From: Bacteroidota bacterium
GTDB lineage: Bacteria > Bacteroidota > Ignavibacteria > SZUA-365 > JAADGX01
NCBI GenBank assembly: GCA_027021285.1
Contig: JALUUP010000197.1
Coordinates: 1-12,565 of the forward strand
Reading direction: 5' to 3'
DNA length: 12,565 bases
Part shown: positions 1 through 7,511 of the stretch, piece after piece
Numbering within the stretch: the first letter of the stretch is position 1
Layout: each line of letters opens with the position of its first letter
Notes under the pieces: generated by a model
What the model saw: only the letters and a program-made list of their open reading frames with translations
The model's database searches: none
What the model was told of the DNA's origin: nothing
Program-made: the position numbers and the translations under genes

Positions 1-1622
1 TCGGCTGATCCATCCTTGTTGCGGAGAAAAACGAACCCGCCCAGGAAAACCTGGTGCCGCAGCAGGGTCGATTCTTCGCCCGGAATCCAGCCGTACCAGA
101 CGCGGTTTCCGAAGCGGGTATAATCCTCCCGCAGCTCAAAACCCATGCCCGGATTATAGTCCTTGCCTGCTCGGGAATATCCGAGATTCAATCCCAAGCC
201 GTCTATCGTTCGCTTCTCCCAGTTGACGCGCACGCGGGCAGGATCGAGCGATACCGGATCATTCGCTTTCCCGTTCTCAAACGTCTGCGCCCATTTCGCC
301 ACGATGTAATCATCCTCGCTGAGTCGGAAGATACCATCCAACCCGTAGGCGACGTTACGGCTTCCATCCATCCCCAGGCGCGACGTAACAATGCCGCCCA
401 CGTACGTGTTTTCGTTGATGATCCTGCGGCGCACGCGCAGGACGCCGAAATTTTCCGAGGCAAGGTCATCGACCGGAGCGGTTTGCATAGAAAGGAAACC
501 CAGGTCCCACGGCCCGGCGCGGCCAACCAGGCGCACTCCACCATAGATACGAACCGGTTTACCGTCGCGAATCCCGATACGCCGACTGTAGAATAATGAC
601 GTCGGCCCTCCCATGTTGAAATCGAAGTTGCTCGAACGCTCCTGGAAGAACAGGCGTTTCTCCGGAAAAAACAACGAAAAGCGAGTAAGGTTGACCTGCT
701 CGTCGTCCGCTTCCACCTGGGCGAAATCCGTGTTGACGCTGAGGTCCAGCGTAAGGTTGTCGGTAAGACCGTACTTGATATCGACACCGGCTTCCCGGAC
801 GAAATCGTTCGTACGGTCATAAGCCGTTTCCTCGTCGTTGAGGCCGGTGGTATGTCCGAATCCACCCAGCAGGTACGGCGCGATGTACAACGGATTATAC
901 CCTCGCACGCCTTCAAGCACAATCTCCCGCGCCCGGGAAGGTTTCCATGCGCTCCAGAATCCCCACTTGGGAGGAATCGCCGGAAAGACGTCGATCTCGA
1001 ATTTTCGGGCGATGAACCGCCACGAGGTAAAACCCATAACGACGCCGCTGTCGCTCTCCTGGAAGCGGAGGCTGGAAAACGGCACGCGCATTTCCACGAA
1101 CCAGCCTTCACCGTTCCGTTCCACGGCCACGTCCCAGAACGTGTTCCAGCTCGGGTTGAAGGGAAAGTCTCCCTGCGCATCGTTGAACACGGCGATATCC
1201 AGCCGCAGGCCCGAGGGAGTAGTGAAAAACGCAACAGCGTTTTCCTTGTCGTTGAACGTGTCCAGGATGAAACCAAACCAGTCGCTGTTGCCGCCCATGA
1301 AATCGCGTTTCAGGGAAGCGCTCTGGATACCGGCCGAATCGCTGTCGTACAGTCGTCCCGCCACGTAGATGTACTCGTCATCGTACGCCAGCAAGACGAC
1401 CGTCTTTTCCGAGGGATCGAGTCCGAACGTCGGTTGTTGCATGACGAAAGGCAGCGGTGCAATGTCGTTCCATGCTTGCTCATTGCTTATGCCGTCGAGA
1501 GTCACGGGACCCCTAAGACGTTGCAGGATCAGCCGCTGCTGAGCAATCGCGGAAGCGCCGGTAAACAGAAGAAAGGCGAGCAGAAAGGCAAAGGAAGATT
1601 TGGATCTATTACAATATCCCAA
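1..1622 (-). CDS. DUF5916 / CBM9-like domain outer-membrane protein, 3' end beyond left edge
   Basis: The frame is open from a TTG at 1622 to the left edge, giving 540 codons without a stop. The only plausible start is this TTG (MGYCNRSKSS...): an in-frame TGA lies just upstream and GAGAGG (1631-1636) sits 8 nt before it. A signal peptide follows (FAFLLAFLLFTGASAIAQ, cut near residue 28). Residues about 35-210 read as a family 9 carbohydrate-binding-like beta domain (VTLDGISNEQAWND, YDDEYIYVAGRLYDSD, FNPSWNTFWDVAVE, GWFVEMRVPFSSLRF). After that comes the DUF5916 region, with the family hallmark LFFPEKRLFFQERSSNF near residue 320 and strand-rich, aromatic-ending segments (GPWDLGFLSMQT, TYVGGIVTSRLG) as in an outer-membrane barrel. 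Family members are usually 700-900 residues, so roughly the last quarter or more is outside the window. The substrate is unknown; a surface role in binding or uptake is inference. Overlapping longer frames on both strands here are shadows. Confidence 0.9.
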   Translation of the reverse strand, partial: MGYCNRSKSSFAFLLAFLLFTGASAIAQQRLILQRLRGPVTLDGISNEQAWNDIAPLPFVMQQPTFGLDPSEKTVVLLAYDDEYIYVAGRLYDSDSAGIQSASLKRDFMGGNSDWFGFILDTFNDKENAVAFFTTPSGLRLDIAVFNDAQGDFPFNPSWNTFWDVAVERNGEGWFVEMRVPFSSLRFQESDSGVVMGFTSWRFIARKFEIDVFPAIPPKWGFWSAWKPSRAREIVLEGVRGYNPLYIAPYLLGGFGHTTGLNDEETAYDRTNDFVREAGVDIKYGLTDNLTLDLSVNTDFAQVEADDEQVNLTRFSLFFPEKRLFFQERSSNFDFNMGGPTSLFYSRRIGIRDGKPVRIYGGVRLVGRAGPWDLGFLSMQTAPVDDLASENFGVLRVRRRIINENTYVGGIVTSRLGMDGSRNVAYGLDGIFRLSEDDYIVAKWAQTFENGKANDPVSLDPARVRVNWEKRTIDGLGLNLGYSRAGKDYNPGMGFELREDYTRFGNRVWYGWIPGEESTLLRHQVFLGGFVFLRNKDGSA

Positions 1623-1630
1623 TAATGAAT

Positions 1631-1636
1631 CCTCTC
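1631..1636 (-). promoter_or_regulatory. Shine-Dalgarno site that decides a TTG start
   Basis: On the minus strand GAGAGG lies 8 nt before the TTG at 1622-1620. No ATG or GTG occurs in frame between the upstream TGA and the signal-peptide hydrophobic core, so this site is the reason for choosing the TTG start of the DUF5916 gene. Confidence 0.6.
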
Positions 1637-1776
1637 AAATCACAAGTTCGGTTTACTCAGATTCGGAAGACTAATCCATGTCGATTATCAGGTTTCTTCT
1701 CTGTGGAGTATACCATTTCTTTCAATCATTACCATAGTCGCTGTTTGCGCAATGATACGATGCCTTTCAACTCAGC

Positions 1777-1818
1777 GCCGACGTACTTTTTCGCAACGGG
1801 GTGACGATACGCGTCGGC
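1777..1818. repeat. Imperfect inverted repeat just past the propeller gene stop
   Basis: GCCGACG (1777-1783) and CGTCGGC (1812-1818) are exact inverted complements separated by 28 nt. The arm nearer the gene lies 11 bp beyond the stop codon at 1830-1832 of the propeller gene. It could fold in the mRNA 3' region, but no T tract follows on the minus strand, so it is not a standard intrinsic terminator. The rest of the 207-bp gap to the next gene shows nothing recognisable. Confidence 0.35.
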
Positions 1819-1829
1819 CGCGGGAATGC

Positions 1830-3947
1830 TTACCTCAAAAGGACGAATTTTTTCGTCTGAACCAGACCTCCCACGACCAATCGGTAAAAGTACAAGCCGT
1901 CGCGCAACCCCTTGGCCGAGAAAGTCCTGTAATAATTCCCTGGAGAAAACATCCCGTCAACAAGCGTTGCAACCTTTTTTCCGCGAACATTGAAGACTTC
2001 GAGTATTACGCGGGAGTGCACGGTTATGTGGAACCGAATCACCGTAGAGTAATGGAACGGATTCGGGTGATTTTGCTCCAGTGAAAACGAGTTGCGAGCG
2101 ACCACGTCTTTAACAGAGGCGGGAGTTTTTGTGTTCAGAAACACGCCGCCGCCCCTTGTTCCCGCGAAGATCATACCCTCTCCATTTACAGCGATGGAAT
2201 ATATGCGGGGCTTCGTCAGACCGGTATTGATTGCGTTCCAGTCGGCCCCGTTGTCAGTGGAGCGAAACACACCACCGTCATTGGTTCCGGCATAGATATC
2301 GCCATTCTCACCGGTGGCAAGAGATAAAATTTGCATATTTCTCAATCCGTTGTTAACCGCACTCCAGTTGGCGCCGTTGTCAGTAGAGCGAAACACGCCC
2401 CCGCCCCAGGTTCCCGCGAATACGACGTCTTCCTTATTAACGGCAAGCGCGATAATCCGAATCTCCGATAATCCGTTATTGACAGCGCTCCAGTCGCGGC
2501 TGTCCTTGGTGAAGAGAAAAACGCCGCGGGGAGTTCCCGCAAAAAGGTCGCCTTTGCTGTTGACGGCAAGAGCGCGAATGTTCGGATCCGTCAAGCTGAA
2601 ATTGACCGCTCTCCAGTTGGCGCCTTTGTCGGATGAGCGAAACACGCCACCGCCGTACGTTCCGACATACACGATGCCGTTGACATTAGTGACCAGGGCA
2701 TCGACAAAGGTAAACTTCAGATGCTCATTGACCGCGCTCCAATTGGCGCCGTTGTCAGTGGAGCGAAACACGCCCTCGTAGCTCCCTGCAAACAAATTAC
2801 CCGTACTGTCGATTGTAAGAGCCCGGACGCGAGTTGTGGTCAGACCGTTGTTGACCGCGCTCCAGTTGGCGCCTTTGTCGGATGAGCGGAACACGCCACC
2901 CCCGTCCGATCCCGCAAAGATGTCCCCGTTTCTCGTACAAGCCAGCGAAAGAATAGTGGTGCTTGTCAAATTCGTATTGATTGCATTCCAGAAAGCGCCG
3001 TTATTCGTGGAGCGAAACACGCCGCTCCCGTCCATTCCCGCAAAGATGTCGCCGTTGTTCTTGACGGCAAGAGTCACGATATCGGCGCTCGTCAAACCGG
3101 TGTTGACGGGACTCCAATTGACACCGTGGTCGGTGGAACGAAACACGCCGTGGCCATAAGACCCAACGAAAATATCGCCGGAGCCGTTGATGGCGACGGC
3201 TATGACTGAAGCGCTCTTATTGACCTTGCGCCAGTTCGCGCCATTGTCGGAGGAGTGAAACACACCGTCCACTGTCCCGGCGACGACGACGTCGCCGGCA
3301 CCAGCGGCCAGGGAAAGGACACGCCTGTTCCGGAGGCCGTTATTCCTGGCCATCCAGTTAGTCCCACCATCACCGGAATAGAACACACCTCCTTCGTCCG
3401 TCCCGACAAAGAGATCGCCCTCGTTATTCATGGTGAGAGCGAGAATATTGGGATTTGTCAAGCCGGTATTGGCTGCATTCCACGTTGTACCGTTGTCGGT
3501 AGAGCGAAACACTCCGCGCATATCCGTTCCGACCAAGATATCCCCGCGGATGTTGATGACAAGAGCGCGAATATACCTTCGCGGCAGGCCGATATTGATC
3601 GCGCTCCATGTTATGCCATTGTCGGTGGAGCGAAACATGCCGTTCCTTTCCGTCCCGGCAAAAATATCTCCGCGGCCGTTGATGGCAAGAGCCGAAATAC
3701 TGTAATTCGCCATCTCGGAATCGACCGCGCTCCACACAGCGCCATCGTTGGTGGAACGAAAGATGCCGCCGCCCCACGTTCCCGCGAAAACATCTCCGTT
3801 GTTATTAAAGGAAAGGGCGCTTATCGAGCCCCCAAAAGGACCGTTCGTCTGGCGCCATCTCAATTGAGACATGGCGGTACAGGCCATCAGGGCCATGACG
3901 ATGATGAGGGTAATACGGGTGAATAATAGCGTGTAACAGCGTCGCAT
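1830..3947 (-). CDS. Exported Asp-box beta-propeller protein with type IX secretion sorting domain
   Basis: The product is 705 aa. ATG at 3947 is preceded by GGAG with a 5-nt spacer. The N-terminus is a signal peptide (RITLIIVMALMACTAMS), probably cut before Q28. Residues 31-606 are tandem repeats of about 42 aa with consensus ALAVN..GDIFAGT.GGGVFRSTDNGANWSAVN.GL. S-T/S-D-x-G-x-x-W is the Asp-box (BNR/sortilin/Ycf48-like) motif. Tryptophans fall at 31, 72, 114, 156, 198, 239, 278, 320, 362, 403, 445, 486, 528 and 570. Residues 619-705 form a FlgD-like type IX secretion C-terminal sorting domain (FSLEQNHPNPF, LEVFNVRGKKVATLVDG, GLYFYRLVVGG, KKFVLLR). By family knowledge this domain directs the protein through the T9SS to the surface or medium. 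No catalytic module is visible, so a binding or scaffold role is inference. LMAC could be read as a weak lipobox. The upstream hydrolase gene ends 219 bp away. Confidence 0.92.
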   Translation of the reverse strand: MRRCYTLLFTRITLIIVMALMACTAMSQLRWRQTNGPFGGSISALSFNNNGDVFAGTWGGGIFRSTNDGAVWSAVDSEMANYSISALAINGRGDIFAGTERNGMFRSTDNGITWSAINIGLPRRYIRALVINIRGDILVGTDMRGVFRSTDNGTTWNAANTGLTNPNILALTMNNEGDLFVGTDEGGVFYSGDGGTNWMARNNGLRNRRVLSLAAGAGDVVVAGTVDGVFHSSDNGANWRKVNKSASVIAVAINGSGDIFVGSYGHGVFRSTDHGVNWSPVNTGLTSADIVTLAVKNNGDIFAGMDGSGVFRSTNNGAFWNAINTNLTSTTILSLACTRNGDIFAGSDGGGVFRSSDKGANWSAVNNGLTTTRVRALTIDSTGNLFAGSYEGVFRSTDNGANWSAVNEHLKFTFVDALVTNVNGIVYVGTYGGGVFRSSDKGANWRAVNFSLTDPNIRALAVNSKGDLFAGTPRGVFLFTKDSRDWSAVNNGLSEIRIIALAVNKEDVVFAGTWGGGVFRSTDNGANWSAVNNGLRNMQILSLATGENGDIYAGTNDGGVFRSTDNGADWNAINTGLTKPRIYSIAVNGEGMIFAGTRGGGVFLNTKTPASVKDVVARNSFSLEQNHPNPFHYSTVIRFHITVHSRVILEVFNVRGKKVATLVDGMFSPGNYYRTFSAKGLRDGLYFYRLVVGGLVQTKKFVLLR
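2118..3863 (-). repeat. Tandem 126-nt coding repeats (14 propeller blades)
   Basis: This is a coding repeat of about 126 nt (42 codons) inside the propeller gene. Thirteen units carry both the GVFRS...W strand and the following linker. A fourteenth GGGVFLNT unit (residues 599-606) has no Trp, and an unpaired N-terminal WRQTNGPFGG (31-40) supplies it. Some units are nearly identical in DNA: the SSDKGANW units near 2610 and 2860 share ttggcgcctttgtcggatga, while the STDNGANW units near 2370 and 2750 share ggcgccgttgtcagt. This points to duplication of units in two sub-types. The unit around residues 478-486 (VFLFTKDSRDW) is the most degenerate, and the linker near residue 243 is shortened. Confidence 0.85.
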
Positions 3948-4166
3948 TTTTTCTCCAACGGGTTTTGATCATTACTTGATAGCATACTTCAATTCCAAGA
4001 GCACGGTTACTGGCAGGAATTTCGGCCCCTGGGTACACTTCACAGTTGAATACTCTCCGCATTTTCAATTACGTCCAACCTGCCGTGATTCAGCACCATT
4101 TATATTCACCGTAATCCGTTTTCTCAAGGGAGAACCGTGGCGCCGGCCAACCCGCAGAGGACTGAA

Positions 4167-6680
4167 TCATTTGCCCGTTCTCCCGAATGCCGGTTCGACA
4201 ATCACCGGCAGCAGCACGTGCGAAGGATATTCGCTGGTATGATAAATTGTTTGGCTTGCTTTGACAAATCGGGTTTCGGTTTCGTTGTGCTCGCCGGTAT
4301 TCAGGTTTCGCGAAAACTTCGGGAAAGCAGCCGAAGCCACTTCCAGACGCAGCTTGTTGCCCTTCGTAATAGTAATGCCGGTCTGCCATAAATCGAGATG
4401 GAACTCGTAGATTTCGCCCGGCTTCATCATTTCCGGCTTCGAAAAAGAATTCCGATACCTGGCGCGGACCGTGCCGTGCACCAGCGGAAAGACCGAACCC
4501 GCAGAATCGATTTCCGAAAGACGCATGAACCAATCGGTGTCCCGTGCCGAGGAGCTGGCATAAAGCACCGCGGAAATCGGCCCGGCGATGGTCAGCGGCT
4601 CTTTCAGCGGAGGCGTTTCGTACACCAAAATATCGCGGCGCTCTCCGTTCACCTTTTGGTAGTAAGCGCGGCGCCGCGCTCTCTTTTCTTCGGCGCTCTC
4701 GATTTTGATAGAATCCTGCTTGCTTTCCTCCTTTAAATCTTCAGGCTCCACGTAAAATGTCGGGTCGGGAGTGGGGGCTCCGGGGTCGTACGTAAACGTA
4801 TCCGATGCCGCAAATACATTCGTGGGAAGAGTGGAGGTTAACCATCCGTCGCCAAACGAAGTGTTTGCGCTGCCTTTGCTGGCGAGATAATATTTGGTGA
4901 ATTTGGTTTCCGGAAGCGGATAGGTATTGCCATACAACCATTGATTGGACTCCATTACGAACAGCGAGACCAGCGGCTCCTTTTCGATTCCGTTGTCGAT
5001 CCCCAGCAACCAGCGGTCCAGCCAACGCAAATAGCTCCTTTCCAGGTCGATGATCGCGTTCGGGCCAAAATCCCTCAGGCCCGGGCCGAGCCGGGTGGCC
5101 TGAGGCGTATGCCCCCAGGGCCCGAGAACCAGCTTCTGATAGCGGTGTCCGTGCGAGGCCATGGCCAGATAGTTCAGCTTGGAACCGATACCGTCGCCGT
5201 CGAACCATCCCGATTGATGATAGACCGGAATGTTCAGCTTCTCCAGATGTCGCAGAAAGCTGACCTGGTCCCAGTATTCATCGTTATCCGGATGTTGTAT
5301 CCATTCGCGCCAGTAAGGATTCTTCTTGCCAAGCACGATCTCATCCAGTTCGATTACCGGCAGGTGAAGGAGGAGCCGGGCATATTTTTTCTCGGCAATT
5401 TCTCTCATGGCCTTGCCGGAGATATCGGCGGTGGCTTCCTTCTCCAGAACGTCGGCCCACCAGATCGCCCCCATCATGAGAAACGCCCCGTATTCATAAG
5501 GAATGTTAAAGTAGGGATCAGGCGGCGCCACGTTGGGGATGATGGTCACCAGATGCGGAGGGTTTTCCCGCGCTGCCCACCACTGCACCCAGCCCAGATA
5601 GGAAGCGCCGATCATCCCCACCTTGCCGTTCGACCACGGCTGCACCGCAAGCCATTCAATCGCATCGTAGCCGTCCTTGGGCTCGTTGAAGAACGGCTTC
5701 CATTCACCAGGGGAAGAGAAACGGCCCCTGCAATCCTGCACCGCGTAAACATAGCCGCGGCGGGCAAAGAAGCGCGCCTGGAGCTCATTCATCTCCTTTT
5801 TATAGGGCGTTCTCACCAGGACAATAGGGAACTTTCCCTCCGCGTCCGGACGGTAGATGTCGGTGGCCAGCTCGAGGCCGTCGCGCATGGGGATGCCGAT
5901 ATTCCTTTCCACCGTTACATCGTAACGCGGTTGTGAAAGCAGCGAATCCGGTTTCGCCGTCAATCTGAGGGCCTCATAGCCGTCCCGAACGTAAGCGCCG
6001 CGCTGCGCCGGCACATCTCCAAGACAAACCCGGTTCTGCTCATCCGCCCATATCGTAACATCGACACCTGGCAAACCATAGCGGTATAGCGTGAAAGTTT
6101 GATGCCTGCCCATCACCGTGCGATCCACCGTTTCCAGTCGCTCCAAAGAAGCGTCCATGACGACGGCCGGAATGATGAACAGCGGAAACGTTTGCTTACC
6201 GCCGGCTTTCTGGTCATACGCGGCAATGGCCTGGCTCATCAAGGCCGGGCTGAAGTTTTCGAAGAGAATGGTGCCTTTTTTCAGGGCAACGGTTTTGATT
6301 TTACCACGCGCCGTTATGCGCGCTTTATCCCCTTCCTTCAAGACCTCGACCGGTCCCGCGGGAGTATTCATGGAAATTCGCGTCCAGTACCCCTGATCAT
6401 CCACTTCGATTTTCATGGAGGTGTGCGTTGTTTGACCGGCAACTGAGAGCGTGTAGTTGCTGGAGAAACTGCCATCGGCTTGCCATGAAAAATCGCTCCT
6501 GACGAGCACTTCTTCATTGATGTAAAAAGTGAATTTCCCCTGGTCCTGTAATACATTCATGGGGAACGTGAGCGAATCGGGTTCCGAACAATAGGCGATG
6601 GCGACCTGAAACAGGACCATGCCAGTCAGGACGGCCGGCAACAATCGCCTCGTTACCCTCTTTTGTCTCGTTCTTTTCAT
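4167..6680 (-). CDS. Secreted CocE/NonD family (S15-like) alpha/beta hydrolase with N-terminal beta domain
   Basis: The product is 837 aa. ATG at 6680 follows GGGAG with a 10-nt spacer. It has a basic n-region and hydrophobic core (LLPAVLTGMVLFQVAIAYCS), so export is likely. Residues about 37-235 form a strand-rich domain (GKFTFYINEEVLVRSDFSWQ) not present in classical CocE. The catalytic alpha/beta domain starts near 255 (VERNIGIPMRDGLELATDIYRPD). Nucleophile Ser360 is in GASYLG, the acid is Asp494 in GWFDGDG, and the base is His524 in LGPWGH. These are the triad positions of the CocE / X-Pro dipeptidyl-peptidase family. A charged insert at about 646-680 (EEKRARRRAYYQK) separates it from the C-terminal jelly-roll (690-837; ILVYETPPLKEPLTIAGP, GNKLRLEVASAAFPKFSRN). 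It should hydrolyse an ester or amide bond outside the cytoplasm; the substrate cannot be told from sequence. A kinase relic abuts its start. Confidence 0.9.
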   Translation of the reverse strand: MKRTRQKRVTRRLLPAVLTGMVLFQVAIAYCSEPDSLTFPMNVLQDQGKFTFYINEEVLVRSDFSWQADGSFSSNYTLSVAGQTTHTSMKIEVDDQGYWTRISMNTPAGPVEVLKEGDKARITARGKIKTVALKKGTILFENFSPALMSQAIAAYDQKAGGKQTFPLFIIPAVVMDASLERLETVDRTVMGRHQTFTLYRYGLPGVDVTIWADEQNRVCLGDVPAQRGAYVRDGYEALRLTAKPDSLLSQPRYDVTVERNIGIPMRDGLELATDIYRPDAEGKFPIVLVRTPYKKEMNELQARFFARRGYVYAVQDCRGRFSSPGEWKPFFNEPKDGYDAIEWLAVQPWSNGKVGMIGASYLGWVQWWAARENPPHLVTIIPNVAPPDPYFNIPYEYGAFLMMGAIWWADVLEKEATADISGKAMREIAEKKYARLLLHLPVIELDEIVLGKKNPYWREWIQHPDNDEYWDQVSFLRHLEKLNIPVYHQSGWFDGDGIGSKLNYLAMASHGHRYQKLVLGPWGHTPQATRLGPGLRDFGPNAIIDLERSYLRWLDRWLLGIDNGIEKEPLVSLFVMESNQWLYGNTYPLPETKFTKYYLASKGSANTSFGDGWLTSTLPTNVFAASDTFTYDPGAPTPDPTFYVEPEDLKEESKQDSIKIESAEEKRARRRAYYQKVNGERRDILVYETPPLKEPLTIAGPISAVLYASSSARDTDWFMRLSEIDSAGSVFPLVHGTVRARYRNSFSKPEMMKPGEIYEFHLDLWQTGITITKGNKLRLEVASAAFPKFSRNLNTGEHNETETRFVKASQTIYHTSEYPSHVLLPVIVEPAFGRTGK

Positions 6681-6872
6681 GATTCGATTTCTCCCGCTTT
6701 TATTATATGCCTCACTGACCCTGTTTCATCTCGCATTGCAATTACGAGCGAGAGAAACCTCAGCGTCACGGCGCGTTCAAGTCTGGTGCCTTCGGCCTTG
6801 CACACGACTCCCATGCCGCCTTCACCGAGTTTTTTCGAGGATGAGATAATGAAATATGGATTTTCCGATCAT
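6677..6872 (-). pseudogene. Decayed N-lobe of a PknB-type serine/threonine kinase
   Basis: From the ATG at 6872 the minus strand reads MIGKSIFHYLILEK. A run of six A (6830-6835) then shifts the frame and gives a quick TGA. Dropping one A continues as LGEGGMGVVCKAEGTRLER, then AVTLRFLS, then RDETGSVRHIIKAGE. This matches the kinase start typical of FCB bacteria: glycine loop GxGxxGxV, the VALK strand, and the beginning of helix C. The glycine loop is intact, but the catalytic Lys position is Arg (VTLR) and the helix C Glu position appears to be Lys. Homology stops where the hydrolase gene begins: the shifted frame ends in a TGA that overlaps the hydrolase ATG (ATGA). No Shine-Dalgarno site precedes 6872. 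I read it as a frameshifted, truncated relic, not an active gene. The first ~45 codons are recognisable; the last dozen are less certain. Confidence 0.75.
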
Positions 6873-7348
6873 GTCAGGTCTTGTATTCTTAACACTTCCC
6901 AATATTTACCTGAAGCGTTAGCCTTCAGTAGCTTCCTCACGAATCCCGTAAGGATGAAATGTCTATAGCACAACATTAGTACTAAACCACAGGAACTCCG
7001 TAGAGCATATCTCGGACGACCGGGGAGCGACATATATTTATCCTTCTCAAACTCAATTAAAAAATACACCTCTCGATGTACTTACTCCATATTGAATCTC
7101 TGGTGCATCTTGATATCACTCCTGCGGTATTTTCTTGATTCCATCAGTCTATACTTTTGCCGTCTCGACACAGATCATTAGTATTGCATGGCCCATAACA
7201 TTTACTAGACTCTTGGATTCATCTAGTAATCAATTTCTTTCATGGTGGTGATTGTGATCAATAAAAGGCAGTCCATTCTATCGTATCTTCCGCATGGCTT
7301 GAGACGATCTTTTCCCCTTCGTCCTGATTAATGATCGAAGGTTTCTAC
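6873..7348. other. AT-rich gene-poor stretch
   Basis: There is no convincing gene on either strand in this stretch. It is visibly richer in A/T than the coding regions around it. A 66-codon minus frame (6869-7069) has neither a ribosome binding site nor recognisable motifs and overlaps the kinase relic start. A 6-bp hairpin lies at 6910-6928 (CTGAAG/CTTCAG) and an 8-bp inverted repeat at 7202-7229. It may be the old upstream region of the lost kinase gene, which is inference. Confidence 0.6.
7202..7229. repeat. Perfect 8-bp inverted repeat with 12-nt loop
   Basis: TTACTAGA (7202-7209) and TCTAGTAA (7222-7229) are exact inverted complements with 12 nt between them, inside the AT-rich gap. The arms do not extend and no T tract follows, so a protein-binding dyad or a small RNA hairpin are both possible. 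No gene starts nearby, so its role is unknown. Confidence 0.4.
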
Positions 7349-7374
7349 AAAAAAGGTACGGATCGCTCCGTACC
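7349..7374 (-). terminator. Rho-independent terminator after the nitronate monooxygenase gene
   Basis: On the minus strand GGTACGGA, loop GCGA, TCCGTACC forms a perfect 8-bp stem with a tetraloop, followed at once by six T (7354-7349). It lies 137 bp past the stop codon at 7512 of the flavoprotein gene. It should end transcripts coming from the right and insulate the kinase-relic/hydrolase region. Confidence 0.85.
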
Positions 7375-7511
7375 ATCTAACCAAACATAGTGTTTCTTCC
7401 GGATCTTATCGAAAAAAATAACATGATTAAACACAATGAATGCGTTTTTCACGACAGGATGCTGTACCCGGCTCGCGCACCCAGAGGAACGTGAGAAAAC
7501 GTTAACCCCGA

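Noticed and set aside
203..1276. 357-codon minus-strand frame inside the DUF5916 gene
   Set aside because: It is out of frame with the DUF5916 coding sequence, is rich in Arg/Ser/Thr with no domain, and the other frame carries the signal peptide and family motifs.
852..1625. 257-codon plus-strand frame opposite the DUF5916 gene
   Set aside because: Antisense shadow of a well-supported gene, with no ribosome site or motif.
2118..3863. Regular repeats that could be mistaken for CRISPR or a satellite
   Set aside because: The period is a whole number of codons, the frame is open throughout and the unit is a propeller blade; there are no spacers.
4090..4533. 147-codon minus frame overlapping the hydrolase 3' end
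   Set aside because: Shadow in another frame of the hydrolase C-terminal jelly-roll; no independent evidence.
4941..5936. 331-codon plus-strand frame opposite the CocE-type hydrolase
   Set aside because: The minus strand codes the full catalytic triad region here; the plus frame is a shadow.
6702..6707. Perfect TATAAT on the minus strand before the CocE-type hydrolase
   Set aside because: No -35 partner at 16-18 bp, and the predicted transcript would begin almost on top of the ribosome site. Likely chance in AT-rich DNA.
6869..7069. 66-codon minus frame in the gene-poor stretch
   Set aside because: No ribosome binding site, no recognisable motif, and it runs into the kinase relic start.
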